Notes: generated from the sequence alone by a model not told the origin. Positions 12,716 through 25,240 are shown, numbered from the stretch's first letter. The stretch: 64,000 nucleotides of DNA from Aralia elata (GCA_034770075.1 CM068379.1:43407130-43471129), one strand, 5' to 3'. A program made the numbers and translations.

Positions 12716-13653
12716 GGGCAGGGTTTGCCCAATTTCTGTGGTTAATACCCTAATGGAACCGGTCAATACCTAAGGGTTTGAGGGAAGTAGGCTGTCAATC
12801 GTTCACCTCAAGCCCCATCAAGCCCAGCTAGCTTCGCCGGCGGTCCTCGAGCCGTGTGTCTCACCGGTCGCGTCACCAGTTTTTTCTGGGACCCTTGGTC
12901 CTTGCCGCGTTCGCTCGGTCGCTGACGTTTCTTCCCCCCTTCGACCGCTGGTTGCCTCGTGGTGTCGCCGGCGCACGCTTGGCGTCCCTCCTTCCAGTCA
13001 CCAGCTCATGTTCCGAACGATTGATTGATGGAGGGTTTGTGCGCTTAGGTTGGTGTCGACTGTGAGGGGCTAGGGCTTGGGATATACTGACATACTAATT
13101 TTGGCTTGATTTTGATCCTTTTTCCCCAATCAATATGCCGGCAAATCCTAATACCAATCACCATGGATCGACCCGACTGAAAAAGGGAATTTGGGCCCAA
13201 CCCAAATGGGGTTGGGTCGGCTGAAATAGGAAAGGAGGGGTTTTGGGCTTAAATTATAAAAGTGATGTGTTAATGAAAGAAAATTGGCCCAACTTAAATT
13301 AACCATTATGCAAATTCTTATATTTTAAATTGAATAACTAAGCCAATTAGTTGTTTATAAGAAAATATTTATTTGTAACCATAATTCTTCATTCGAATCA
13401 TTAAATCCGATAATGATAAAATTATTCATTAATTCCCCAAATTTTCTTGCAAATAAATTCTTAGGGCTAACTCACTAATTTATTCAAACTATCAGTGAGT
13501 CCCTTTAATGCACAGAAAATTATTGGACCACGTATTTATATAATTAAATAATAATACTCACATGGATCCAACTAAATTTAAAAATTGAATATAATGAATT
13601 TATTTCTTATTAAAATAAATTCGATACAGTGTTTAAAATTCCTGGACATTACA

Positions 13654-13723
13654 AATTTTATTGCGCTTCCGCACTATTTATGTAATTTGATTGCATGTTC
13701 GCGAGCTATATACAAACCTAACA
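13654..13723 (+). repeat. 3' end of the 5' LTR of element B
   Basis: It matches the end of the 3' LTR at about 30181-30248 and ends in CCTAACA before the PBS. The first five bases, AATTT, are the likely target duplication of element A. Confidence 0.88.
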
Positions 13724-13724
13724 G

Positions 13725-13737
13725 TGGTATCAGAGCC
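13725..13737 (+). other. Primer-binding site of element B
   Basis: TGGTATCAGAGCC, one base after the LTR end, fits plant initiator tRNA-Met perfectly as far as I can recall. Confidence 0.9.
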
Positions 13738-13853
13738 TAACTTTGTGCTAATTATCGATTATTATGATTCCATGTATGTATAGATATGCGATTGGATCGA
13801 TTTTCTAGGTAATAGTAAAAAAAAATTAAAAAAATTTTGAACTCTACTACGCA

Positions 13854-13973
13854 GCGCGGCCGCGCCGCTTCTAGTTCATTCTGGAGAGCGGCCGTGCCTG
13901 AACTTAGAAATCGTTTCTGGGGGGTGTAGCACGGTCGCGCCGCTCCTAGTTCAATTTGAAGCGCGACCGCGCC
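13854..13973 (+). repeat. Twin GC-rich hairpins in leader of element B
   Basis: Two related inverted repeats (13854-13898 and 13929-13973) have arms such as GCGCGGCCGC and GCGGCCGTGCC around a CTAGTTCA-type loop. They stand out in an AT-rich leader about 120 bases after the PBS. Element C has the same pair, so the structure is a family trait. Confidence 0.7.
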
Positions 13974-14024
13974 GGTCTGCAGAATTTGAAATTTTTTTAT
14001 TTTAATTTTATTTATTTTCAATTA

Positions 14025-14470
14025 AGATAAAAGGTTTATTTTGAATTAGAATATGATTAAAATTAAAAGTTTTATTTTAACTTGGAATTAGATTCCACGT
14101 TAACTAGAATAAAAGAAGTTTATTCTGTTTTGGAATAGGATTCCATGTTTACTAGAATAAAGGAGTTTATTCACATATGGAATATGATTCCATGTTTCCT
14201 AAAAAAAAATAAAAATGTTTATTTTGATAAGGAATATGATTCAACATATTTTATTTTTCCAGCAATTTTAAGTTAAAATAAAGGAGTTTGTTTTGAACTT
14301 GAAATTGGATTCCATGTTAATTAAAATAAAGAAATTTATTTTGATTTGGAATTTGATTAAAAAAATAAAAGAGTTTATTTTTATTCAAAATTGGATAAAT
14401 TAAAAAGAAGAAGTTTATTATGATTTAAATTTTGATTAAAATAAAGGAGTTTATTTTTGTTTCAAAAATT
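14025..14470 (+). repeat. Degenerate tandem repeat in leader of element B
   Basis: About eight copies of a 50-65-bp unit are visible, recognised by GGAATATGATTCCATG followed by AATAAAGGAGTTTATTTT variants. Element C keeps only about two or three units (around 24940-25080), so copy number varies. Confidence 0.65.
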
Positions 14471-15746
14471 AGATCTCTGGTAAACTCTTAATTGCCCATT
14501 AAATGATTTTAATGCATATATGGAATGGTTTTATTATTCATGAGATAGATGTTATTTATTGATGCATATGGAGATATATATGATAATAAATAGAGATTGA
14601 TTATGGACTATTGACCAATGTGTGATTAGATTTATTTTAGAGGATGCTTGAATGAATGTGTTTTTTATAAATAGGGTCTACGTACCTCGTCTTCTCTAAT
14701 TTTTTTTAATGTAAATTCTATCTCCCTCCTATGTACTTCTCCTTGATTGCTGATCAAGGTTTCTATTTATTGTAAATAGTTAATGTAATAGGTTTAGTTA
14801 GAAGTACTTGAAGAATTAGAGACAAAGGAACAATGAGCGCTTGGAGACCCGTTTGTAATGAAGCCCGGGTTTAAGTATAATAGTTATATTTAAATTTTAT
14901 TCTTGCACCCTAGGTTTGACCTTTTGGTTCACTTGATGGCTCTAGTGAACCAAACTAGAATAAAAGTCCATAATCAATCTGGGTAGAATATAGTATTCTA
15001 TATCTGCATGCTAACTATGTATATATTATATATTATCCAATATGCTTCGCATGTTAAATAATATGATGCGTATTATATGTGTGCGCGTGTGTGTGCGCGC
15101 GCGCATGCGCGCTAATCAAGATGAGACAATTAATAATAAACCCCTCAAAGAAATCATATTAAGTCCTAAACGTTTAAAGATATTTGGTATATCGAACGTC
15201 GCCTTCTAGCATGGTAAAGCAATATAGTGTTAAATATTTAATATGAGTTTGTTATGTCACCACAAGGCAAGTATTAAATATTTAAGATGTTGCGTTATCA
15301 CATTTGATGCTTATTAAGGAATTGAACATTACTGTTTTGTTGTGTCACCACAAGGACGGTATTTTTCTCTTCACATATATGAAAGTGCTAGGTTGGACTT
15401 AACTTGGATAATTTTAATTCGGATGTGTCACCACTTGATCAAAATAATCTAAGAGGCAAAATACAAGGAGTTACATAGTGATGTAATTGACAATAGTTGT
15501 CTACCTATTTATTTATATATCGTTTGTTGTGTCACTACAAGGCTATATACATTTGAAATGAGATCTTTATTCTCACTAGCAAATCTTTAATTAGATTTGC
15601 CGAACTATATATTGAGGGTAATATAGTTTGATGAAAAATAGTGGGAGATACCAATTTAAATAAAGACCTAATTTATTTTGGTAATTTAGAAATGAATATA
15701 TGCTAAAATTTTGTTAAATTACAAATTCATTTACAAAATTTTTACA
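14471..15746 (+). other. Leader of element B between tandem repeat and gag
   Basis: There is no convincing gene. It holds a GT/GC alternating run (about 15079-15113) and the spaced hairpin repeats at 15252-15540. Most of it aligns with 23723-24940 of element C in reverse complement. Confidence 0.6.
15252..15540 (+). repeat. Four spaced hairpin motifs upstream of gag in element B
   Basis: The motif TTGTGTCACCACAA (stem TTGTG/CACAA, loop TCAC) occurs at 15252, 15340 and 15527 with single-base variation and in degenerate form near 15424. Spacings are 88, 84 and 103 bases. Element C has the same four at the same spacing. Confidence 0.7.
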
Positions 15747-17940
15747 ATGTCTAATTCACTATCACTACGGAGCATATTAGATGTTAATTAACCGGACCGA
15801 ATTAAACGGATTGGTTAAGGAATTTGAGAATAGTTCTCAAGGCTGAAATGCTATCTTATGTCCTCAATATGCCTATCCCTGCAATGGTTGCAGACAATGC
15901 CACTGAGGAAGAGATTGCTACTTTTAGAAAGTGGCAAAATGATGTACAATTGGCTCAATGCATCATGCTCGCATCCATGAGTAACGAGCTTCAGTGTCAG
16001 CATGAAACTATGGATGCTCTTACTATACTCCTGCACCTTCAAGGAGTTAAATAGTGAGGAAAGTAGGACTATTAGATATCAGATATCTAAGGAGCTCTTT
16101 CGATCTAGAATGACCGATGGCACTACAGTACAGACAAATGTCCTAAAAATGATCAATTTGATTGAACAATTGGGACAACTGGGTTTTGTAATGGATGGAG
16201 AGTTGATCCAAGATTTGATCTTGCAATCACTTTCAGACTCTTTTTCACAATTTATTGTGAATTTCCACATGAACAAGCTATATGTCAGCCTGCCCTAGTT
16301 GCTTAAACATATTGAAAACTGTAAAGAGTCACTTTCTAACCAAGAAAGACCAAGTCTTACTTGTAGAAGATTCTTCTAGGAAATGGAAGAGGGCCAAAGG
16401 ATCTTCTGAAAAGAAGAACAAATCAAAGAAGGTATATGGAAAGGCAAAAACAAAGGACAATAAGAACAAAACTGATGTAGATAGCAAAAGAGTTTGCTTC
16501 TACTGCAATAAGCCTGGACACTAGAAAGAAAACTGTAAGGAGAATCTTACATAGGCTAACCAGAAGAAGCTTAGTGAAGCTTCGGTTACAGATATAGGTT
16601 TGTTCATGATTGAAATAAATCTTTCTGTAAGTCAAGTTTCTACTTGGGTATTGGATACCGGCTATAGTTCTCACATATGCAATCCAATGCAGAGACTAAG
16701 CAGAAGTACAAAGCTAAACAAAGAGTAAGTAATCTTATGTGTGGGAATGGAACAAAGGTTGCTGCATTAACCATAAGAACTTATAGTTTAGCGTTGCCTA
16801 CGGCCAAGTCTATTAAGTTAATAAGTTGTTATTATGTTCTAGTTCTCACTAGAAATATTATTACTTTCGTTGTTGGACAAGGAAGGTTCTAATATTATAT
16901 TTAAGAATAATTGTTATTCTATTTATAATGATAATGTTTTGTTTGAAACTAGAAGATTACTTGATAGACTTTGTATACTTGACTTACATGAAAATAATTT
17001 TACAAATTAAACAAACTAGTAAAAGAAAAAGGAGATGGTCATTCAAAGAGTTGAATATGTATATTTGATGAAATACAAGTCTGAATCATTTGAAAGGTTC
17101 AAAAAATTCAGAAGTGAAACAAATTGACAAAGGATTAAGATTCTTTGATCAGATCGAGGAAGGAATACATGTGCCATCTAGATCATCTCAAAATGGTATT
17201 TTCTCATAATGGACACCTCCTGATACGTAATTGGTGTATCTAAAAGTAGAAATCGTACCTTGTTGGACATGGTGTGGTCCATAATGGGTTTTACTGACAT
17301 TCCAGTATCCATCTAGGGTTATGCCCTAGAAACGACTGCATATCTACAAAATAAGGTAACCTCAAAAATCTGACCCCAAGATTCCATATGGGTTATGGAT
17401 AGGGAGGATTCATACTCTTAAGTATGTTAAGATTAGGAGTTGTCCAACTTATGTGAAAAGGTTTCAAAAGATAAGTTTTAGACAAAATCTGACAAGTACA
17501 GATTTGTGGGATATCCTAAAGAAAGTTTAGGGTATTATTACTATAATCCTACACGTTATCTTCTTGGATAAAGGTGTTTATCATTGAAGGAGCTAGTGGG
17601 AGGGTAATAAATCTTGAAGGGTTCAAGAACCATAAAGCATTATAAGTCAAACCGAGGAACCTGTAGATAGACCTATTGTACCACAACCGAATCGTAAATC
17701 TGGAAGAGTACCGAAGATACCTAGGAGATATGGATTCATCATAGAGGATGATGATCTAGTTATATACGATGAGGCTATGAGTAGTAGACACTCAGAGAAA
17801 TGGCTGATAACCATAAAATCCAAAAATAGACTCCATATATGAAAAACCAAGTGTAGACTTAGGTTAACCCTCCAGTAGGCATAAAGCCTAAAGGGTGTAT
17901 ATGGGTCTTTAAGAGAAAGACTAGGGCAAATGACAAGGTG
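15747..17940 (+). pseudogene. Gag-Pol of element B, 5' part (gag to start of RT), decayed
   Basis: ATG at 15747 begins a gag related to that of element C (SNSLSLRSILDVN). Gag pieces continue through 15824-16054, 16002-16298 and 16282-16524, separated by stops and frameshifts. The zinc knuckle CFYCNKPGH has a TAG where Trp is expected. The protease WVLDTGYSSHIC is near 16645-16680. About 270 bp have been deleted near 17030 relative to C, removing the GAG-pre-integrase zinc finger and the first catalytic Asp of integrase. Integrase remnants (SESFERF, SKSRNRTLLDM) and the RT start (WVFKRKTRA) follow. The reading is cut at 17940 by C and resumes at 27183. It cannot make a working protein. Confidence 0.85.
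17936..17940. repeat. Target-site duplication of element C, left copy
   Basis: AGGTG directly precedes the LTR start TGTTAGG and is repeated at 27178-27182. Confidence 0.93.
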
Positions 17941-19773
17941 TGTTAGGTTTGTATATAACGCAAACATGCAATCAAATTACATAAATATGGCGGAAGCGTG
18001 ATAAAACGGATTTTAAAATTTTCATACAAATCATCACCATGATCTTTCCTTGTGTTCAATTATCAATTAACGAAAGAGATAGAGATAGAGAATTATACCC
18101 TCGTGAATCAAAGCTTCCTCGGGTACAAGTTCACCTCCAATTCCTTCGCGTTCTACTTGAATTCTACTGACTAAATTCTTTCCCTTGATCAACGTTAGCC
18201 ACCCAAGTGTTTGGCCTCTAGAGGTGATCCACCAAGGAAGAATAGTTGTTTAAGAAGATGGGTGTTGGCAAAACCCTAGTTTCTATCTCTATAGAAATTG
18301 CAAATACTCTCCACAATCTAATGCAAGAGTGTGTAACCCTAATCTATGATAAGACTTCTCTTATTTATAGAAGTAGGAAAACCCTTCCCTAAACTATTTA
18401 GGATTAGGGTTTCTATTATAATTAAACTCCTTTAATTAATTATGCTCCTAATCCAATTAGGAATTCGTGAGAGAGTACTTCTATTAATTAATTCCCAATC
18501 CCTATTAGAAATTAAATAATAGTAATAGTAATAATAAAAATAATAATAACACTCCTCTTATTAATTTATATTTAATATTTCTAAACTATTAAATAATAAA
18601 TATTAAGCTATTTAATTTATTCTATCTCCACAGACTAATAGACTAAATTAAATACACTTAACTTATTATTACAATTATGCCATTTACTTCTTAAATAAAT
18701 ATTTTTCCTTTTGCGGTGTGACCCTTTAGGTTCTCCATATTAAACCGGTTGTGAATAAATCAATTAGAACAATTCTAATTATATTTAACTAAATAAATTA
18801 AACTATTTAATTCATTTAAATAAATAATATTTATTCTACAATAAGGGTAAGCCCCCTTAGCGATCAACGACTTTCCAGATAATATAGATTTCAACACTAA
18901 TCACAAAAGAACCTTTTAGTGCATAGTTACCGTATAATTCAATCCTTCTACCATACAATGTCCTAATTAAATATAAGACATGGATTTACTGTCAAGTCTT
19001 ATTTTATTTAATTATATGTATTTTGATTCCCAAATGCACAACTCTAAATAATGCAAATTAGAAACTCCTTTCTAATTTCATTCTACCTAGGCCAAGGACT
19101 ACTGAGTTGTCATTTATCAAATCACATAGAACATTCACATCTTTTACTAGACGTGGTAGATTCTTTGTTGATCATTCACCTATCTCCATGTACAACTTAT
19201 TATACCCAATAATACCCTTTGATATACCCTAAAGGTCTTAAGGGACATGTCAAAGTATAACTCATCATATACAAGATACTATGATGATCTTAAGTCTAAG
19301 GATCACTTGTACTACTATCACTAGAGGAATTCCTATTGACAAGCGAGTAAAACTCCATTAGGTATTCCTTAGCGAGCCACGTTCAATGTACTTATTCTCC
19401 AATAAGCACCTACATACTTGCTTTAGTGTCTCCACACAAATGATTATGAGATCAATCATCCTCTTCCTAAGAGCAAGCAACGTATGTACTAATCTATCCG
19501 GATTCACTAATCTCCTTTTTAGTAATCCAATGATTAGGAACGATTTTATTTTGTGAGCTATCTAGAATTTAGATCTCATTAGCATGATCACCATCATGAT
19601 TTTAAAAGCATTGCTCAAAACTATGAGTTTATCACATTTAATATAACAACACCATGTAGATAATGTAAAATGCCTTTTAAGAAAATCAATTCTTTTATTA
19701 ATAAATGAATAAGATTACAAAGTATATGCTACATCATATCAAATATGATTGGCTTGTGTGCATACTACTTTCA
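17941..19773 (-). repeat. 3' LTR of element C (1833 bp)
   Basis: In element sense it starts TGAAAGTAGTATG and ends AACCTAACA. It pairs with 25353-27177. It contains AT-rich stretches and no supported gene. Confidence 0.94.
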
Positions 19774-19784
19774 ATCTCCTACTT
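19774..19784 (-). other. Polypurine tract of element C
   Basis: The minus strand reads AAGTAGGAGAT next to the LTR start TGAAAG. B has AAGTGGGAGAT, so C carries a G-to-A change in the tract. Confidence 0.75.
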
Positions 19785-19787
19785 GCA

Positions 19788-22700
19788 CTAAAGCCAATCA
19801 CCATGGTATCTAATACCCATCTTCTCTAAGTGACGATCAAACTGCTATTGTGTTAAAGCTTTAGTAAATAGATCTGCAATGTTGTCTTGAGAGTCCACAC
19901 GCTCCAGGGTGACATCTCCTCTTTCAATGATGTCTCTAATCAAATAAAACCGCCGCAACACGTGTTTAGATTTTTGATGAGACTTGGGTTCCTTAGCCTG
20001 TGCAACAACTCCGGTGTTGTCACAGAATAAAGGTACGACCACTCTAATGCTAGGAACCACTCCAAGTTCAGTTATGAACTTCTTCATCCAAACAATTTCC
20101 TTTGCAGCTTCATTTGTAGCTATGTACTCTGCCTCTGTCACTGAATCAGCAACTGTTTACTGCTTGAAAGTTGGAACTTTTCCAACTCACTGCGACTTTG
20201 TTTAAGGTAAACACATACCCTGAAACGGATTTACTGTCATCTTGGTCCGTTTGAAAACTTGAGTCTGTATAGCCCTCTAGTTTCAATTCAGACCCACCAT
20301 AGACAAGAAATACTTCCTTAATTCTTCTCAAGTACTTTAGGATGTTTTCACTGCCTTCCAGTGCTCTTCTCCTGGATTCGACTAATATCTGCTTGTTACA
20401 CTAAGTGCATGAGCGACATCTGGTCTAGTACATATCATACCGTATATGATAGATCCTATTGCTGAAGCATAAGGAATCTTACTCATACGGTCTCTCTCCT
20501 CATGTGTCTTTGGGGCCTGTTTCTTGGAGAGATGTATTCCATGGCTCATCGACATGAGACCTCTCTTGGAATTTTCCATACTAAACTTTTTTAGCATCGA
20601 GTCAATGTACTTTCCTTGGGTCAAGCCAAGCATCCTTTTAGATCTATCTCTATAGATCTTTATCCCCAAAATATAGGATGCCTCACCCAAGTCCTTCATG
20701 GAGAAATGTTTAGATAACCAAATTTTGATCGACTGCAGCATAAGAACATCATTCCCTATCAGTAATATATCATCAACATATAATACAAGGAATAAAACAG
20801 CGCTCCCAATAACCTTCTTGTACACACATGGTTCATCCTCGTTTTTGATAAAATCAAACTTTTTGATTATCTCATCAAAATGGATCGTTGTAGCTTACAT
20901 ACTTGGTTTGTTCCAACCGTTGAAACAAAACCCTCTGGATGTATCATATATACATTCTCCTCAAGCTCTCCATTGAGGAAGGCCTTTTCACGTCCATTTG
21001 CCAGATTTCGTAGTCATAATAAGCTGCAATTGCCAGCAAAATCCGAATGGACTTGAGCATAGCTATTGGTGAGAAGGTTTCATCATAGTCAACTCCTTGT
21101 CTTTGTTTGAAACCTTTTGCAACCAATCGAGCCTTATAGGTCTCTACCTTGCCGTCCGCTCTAGTCTTTCTCTTAAAAACCCATTTACACCCAATAGGCT
21201 TAATGTCCTCAGGTGGTGAGACCAAAGTCCATACTTGGTTTTTATATATGGAGTCCATCTCGGATTTCATGGCTTCTAGCCATTTCTTTGAGTCTTTTCT
21301 ACTCATAGCCTCTTCATAAGTCAATGTATCATCATCCTCTATGATGTGTACCTCATCATCATCCTCTATGATGAATCCATACCTATCAGGTATCTTCGGT
21401 ACTCTTCCAGATTTACGAATAGGTTGTGATATAGTAGGTTTTTCCACTTGGTCAGGTACCTGACTTTGATCCGTAGTATTTTGTGGTTCTTGAATTTTTT
21501 TCAAGATATATCTTACTCCCACTGACCCCTTCAAGGATAAACTCCTTTTCCAAGAAGGCAGCATATTTTGCAACAAACACCTTTTGATCAGTAGGATGAT
21601 AGAAATAATATCTTGATGTTTCTTTAGGGTATCCCACGAATCTACATTTGTCAGATCTAGTCTTCAGCTTATCATGCTCAAACCTTTTGACATAAGCTGA
21701 ACAACCCCAAGTCTTAACATGCTTAAGATTTGGTTTCCTCCCTGTCCATAACTCATATAGAGTCTTTGGGACGGATTTGGCAGGTACCTTGTTAAGTAGG
21801 TATGCAGCCGATTCTAGGGCATAACCCCAGAAGGATACTGGAAGGTCGGTAAAATTCATCATGGAACGAACCATATCCAACAATGTTCGATTTCTCCTTT
21901 CAGATACACCATTCAACTGTGGCGTCCGTGGTGGAGTCCATTGTGAGATTATACCATTTTCTTTGAGACAATTGAGAAACTCATTGGTTAAGTATTCCCT
22001 TCCTCGATCCGATCAAAGAATTTTAATACTCTTACCAGTTTGCTTCTCTACTTCACTTCTGAATTCTTTGAACTTTTCAAATGATTTAGATTTGTATTTC
22101 ATTAAATACATATATCCAAATCTAGAATGATCATCAGTGAAAGTAATAAAATAAGAATACCCTCCTCGTGCATTCGTTGTCATAGGTCCATATACGTCTA
22201 TGTGTACCAACACTAACAACTCTGTAACTCTTTCTCCTTTTCCACTAAAAGGGGATTTAGTCATCTTACCCATGAGACAAGATTCACAAGTTGGATATGA
22301 TTCGTAATCAGATAGCTCTAAAAGCCCATCTTTATGCAACTTGGTTAATCTTGTTTCATTAATATGACCGAGTCTACAATGCCACATAAAGGTATAATTA
22401 ATATCATCTCCTTTTCTTTTCTTAGTTTGTTCAATTTGAAGTATATTTTCATGCAAGTCAAGTATGTAAATCTATTCAGTAAATTGCCAACACCATATAA
22501 GACATTTTTATTATAAATAGAACACTGTTGTTCTTTATTATAATATCAAAACCATTCATATCCAATATAGAAATTGAAATAATGTTTCTAATGAGTGTTG
22601 GAACATAATAACAATTATTTAAACTAATGGCCTTGCCCATAGGCAGTGCTAAACAATAAGTTCCTACAGCTAATGCAACAACCTTTGCTCCATTTCCTAC

Positions 22701-23722
22701 TTGTAGGACAACTTCATCCTTGTTCAGCTTTCTACTTCTGCTTAGTCCCTACATATTATTACATATGTGAGAACTACAGCCGGTATCCAATACCCAAGTA
22801 GAATTTTGACTTTCATAAAATTAATTTCAATCATAAACAAATCTAGATCAGAAGTCGAAGCTTCTCCAAGCTTCTTTTGGTCCGCAAGATACTTCTTACA
22901 GTTCCTCTTTCAGTGTCCCGACTTATTGCAATGGTAACAAATTCTTTTGCTATCTGGATCAGGTTTCTTTTTATCCTTTCTCTTCGCCTTACCCTTAGCC
23001 TTGTTATTTTTCTTCTTTTCAAAAGATACCATGGGCCTCTTCCTTTTCTTGGAAGAATCATCCACTAGTAAGATTTGGTTCTTGTTAGATGAGAAGTGAC
23101 CTTCAACAGTTTTCAGCATGCAAAGTAACTCAGGCAAGCTGATGTCCAATTTATTCATGTGAAAATTTACAACAAATTGTGAGAAGGTGTCCAAGAGTGA
23201 CTGCAAGATCAAATCTTGACTTAACTCCCCATCCATCACGAACCCAAGCTGTCCAAGTTGTTCAATCAAATTGATTATCTTGAGGACATGAGTCTCAACG
23301 GTAGTGCCCTCGGTCATACGAGATCGGAAGAGCTCCTTAGATATCTGATATATAGCAGTCCTACTTTGCTCACCATACAACTATTTGAGGTGCAGTAATA
23401 TAGTAGGAGCATCTATAGTTTTATGTTGACGCTGAAGCTCGTTACTCATAGATACGAGCATGATCCATTGAGCCAGGATTGCAACATCTTGCCACTTTCT
23501 GAAAGTAGCAATCTCTTCCTCAGAGGCTGTTTCTGCAACATTTGCAGGGACAGGCGAATTTAGGACATAAGAAATCTTTTCAACAGTGAGAACAATTCTC
23601 AGATTCCTTAACCAGTCCGTGTAATTCGGTCCGGTCAGTTTGTTAACATCAAGTATGCTACGCAGTGATAGTGAGTTTGATATTTTTAAATTCTGCATGT
23701 GAAATAGATAACATTTTAGCAT
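19788..23722 (-). pseudogene. Gag-Pol polyprotein of element C, disrupted
   Basis: About 1310 codons in copia order. Gag (from 23722 or the Met at 23698) contains DWLRNLRIVL and the knuckle CYHCNKSGH. Protease WVLDTGCSSHIC, the integrase zinc finger and core (WHCRLGH, CESCLMGK, FTDDHSRF, GVSERRNRT), RT (KARLVAKGFKQRQGVDYDE, LYVDDILLIGND) and RNase H (TEAEYIA, DNIADLFTKAL) follow. Lesions: TAG at 23381-23383, TGA at the knuckle Trp (22910-22912), a one-base deletion near 22815, TAG near 22752, TGA at 22013-22015, frameshifts near 21500 and 20995, and a deletion of about 40 bp near 20880 that removes the RT YGLKQA region. The usual gag ATG seen in B (15747) reads ATA here. The terminal stop is 19788-19790, after an earlier TAG at 19845. 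Confidence 0.9.
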
Positions 23723-23877
23723 ACATTCATTTTATTAATCATCAAAATGTAGGTCTTTATTTAAATTGGTATCTCCCACTTTTTCATCAAACTATATTAC
23801 CCTCATTATATAGTTTGGCAATTCTAATTAAAGATTTGCTAGTGAGACTAAGGATCCCATTTCAAATGTATATAGCC

Positions 23878-24166
23878 TTGTGGTGACATAACGAACGATA
23901 TATAAATAAATAGGTAGACAACTATTGTCAATTACATCACTATGTAACTCCTTGTATGTTGCCTCTTAGATTATTTTGATCAAGTGATGACACATCCGAA
24001 TCAAAATTATCCTAGTTAAGTTCATCCTAGCACTTCCATATATGTGAAGAGAAAAATACCGTCCTTGTGGTGACACAACAAAACAGTAATGTTCAATTCC
24101 TTAATAAGCATCAAATGTGATAAGGTAACATCTTAAATATTTAATACTTGCCTTGTGGTGACACAA
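23878..24166 (-). repeat. Four spaced hairpin motifs in leader of element C
   Basis: TTGTGGTGACACAA (plus strand) at 24065 and 24153, a one-base variant at 23878 and a degenerate copy near 23981. Spacing mirrors that in B. Confidence 0.7.
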
Positions 24167-25117
24167 CAAACTCATATTAAACATTTAATACTCTATTGCT
24201 TTACCATGCTAGAAGGCGACGTTCGATATTCCGAATATCTTTGAACGCTTAGGACTTAATATGATTTCTTTAAGGGGTTTATTATTATTAGTCTCATCTT
24301 GTTTAGCGCGCATGCACATATATATATAAAATACGCGTCATATTATTTGACATGCGAAGCATGTTGGATAATATATAATATATATATAGTAATCATGCAC
24401 ATATAGAATACTATATTCTACCCGGATTGATTATGAACTTTTATTCTAGTTTGGTTCACTAGAGCCACCGAGTAAACCAAAAGGTCAAACTTAGAGTGCA
24501 AGAATTAAATTTAAATATAACTATTACATTTAAATCCTGAGCTCCATTACAAACGGGTCTTCAAGCGCTCCTTGCTCTTTTGTCTCCAATTTTTCAAAAT
24601 AATTCTAACTAATCCTATTACATATACTATTTACAATAAATAGAAACCTTGATCAGCAGTCAAAGGGAGGTACATAGGAGAGAGATAGAATTTACATTAA
24701 GAAAAATTAGAGAAGACGAGGTACGCATACCCCATTTATAAAAACCCATTCATTCAAGCATCCTCTAAAATAATTCCAATCACACATTGGTCAATAGTCC
24801 ATAATCAATCCCTATTTATTATCATACATATCTCTATATGCATCAATAAATAACATTCATCTCATTAATAATAAAAACATTCCATATATGTATTGATATC
24901 AATTAATGGGCAAAAGTTTTGTTAATATTTTGTTTTTGAAACAAAATAAACTTTTTTATTTTAATCAAAAAACCAAATCCAAATTAAACTCATTTAATTT
25001 TAGCAATCTGGAATCATATTTCAGATAAAATAAACATCTTTTTTTTAAACTTTAATCAATTAAATAAACTATTTATGTTAATTGAGAAAAACAAAAAAAT
25101 TTCAAACTCTGCATACC

Positions 25118-25240
25118 GGCGCGACTGCGCTCCAAATTGAACTAGGAGCGGCGTGGCCATGCTACACCCCCAGAAACGTTTTCTGGGTTCGGGCGCGGCC
25201 GCGCTCCAGAATGAACTGGAAGCGGCGCGGCCGCGCCGCG
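25118..25240 (-). repeat. Twin GC-rich hairpins in leader of element C
   Basis: Two inverted repeats (about 25118-25162 and 25192-25240). The second has arms GGCCGCGC and GCGCGGCC. They are equivalent to 13854-13973 of B. Confidence 0.7.

Larger units (their letters stand above)
1..13653 (-). mobile_element. Ty3/gypsy chromovirus element A (Tekay/Del-like), left end cut by window
   Basis: The element reads on the minus strand: 5' LTR (9653-13653), PBS, accessory gene, gag-pol with chromodomain, polypurine tract, 3' LTR (1-3593). Comparison of the two LTRs shows that about 412 bp of the left LTR lie outside the window. LTRs begin TGTAATGTCC and end GGCGTCACA in element orientation. The right end lies inside a copia LTR (element B), whose sequence resumes at 13654; AATTT at 13654-13658 is the expected 5-bp target duplication, but its partner is off-window. 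The LTR copies differ at about a dozen places in 3.59 kb by eye, several being one-base or homopolymer length changes, so the insertion is recent. The chromodomain and integrase C terminus place it among chromoviruses; the Tekay/Del assignment is inferred from recall. Confidence 0.95.
9653..13653 (-). repeat. 5' LTR of element A (4001 bp)
   Basis: A complete LTR with TG...CA ends, bounded by the PBS on its left and copia element B on its right. The TATA box at 12710-12715 places the transcription start about 0.95 kb into the LTR, leaving about 3 kb of R-U5. That is unusually long, and most of it would lie inside the predicted intron (9424-12524). Confidence 0.95.
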
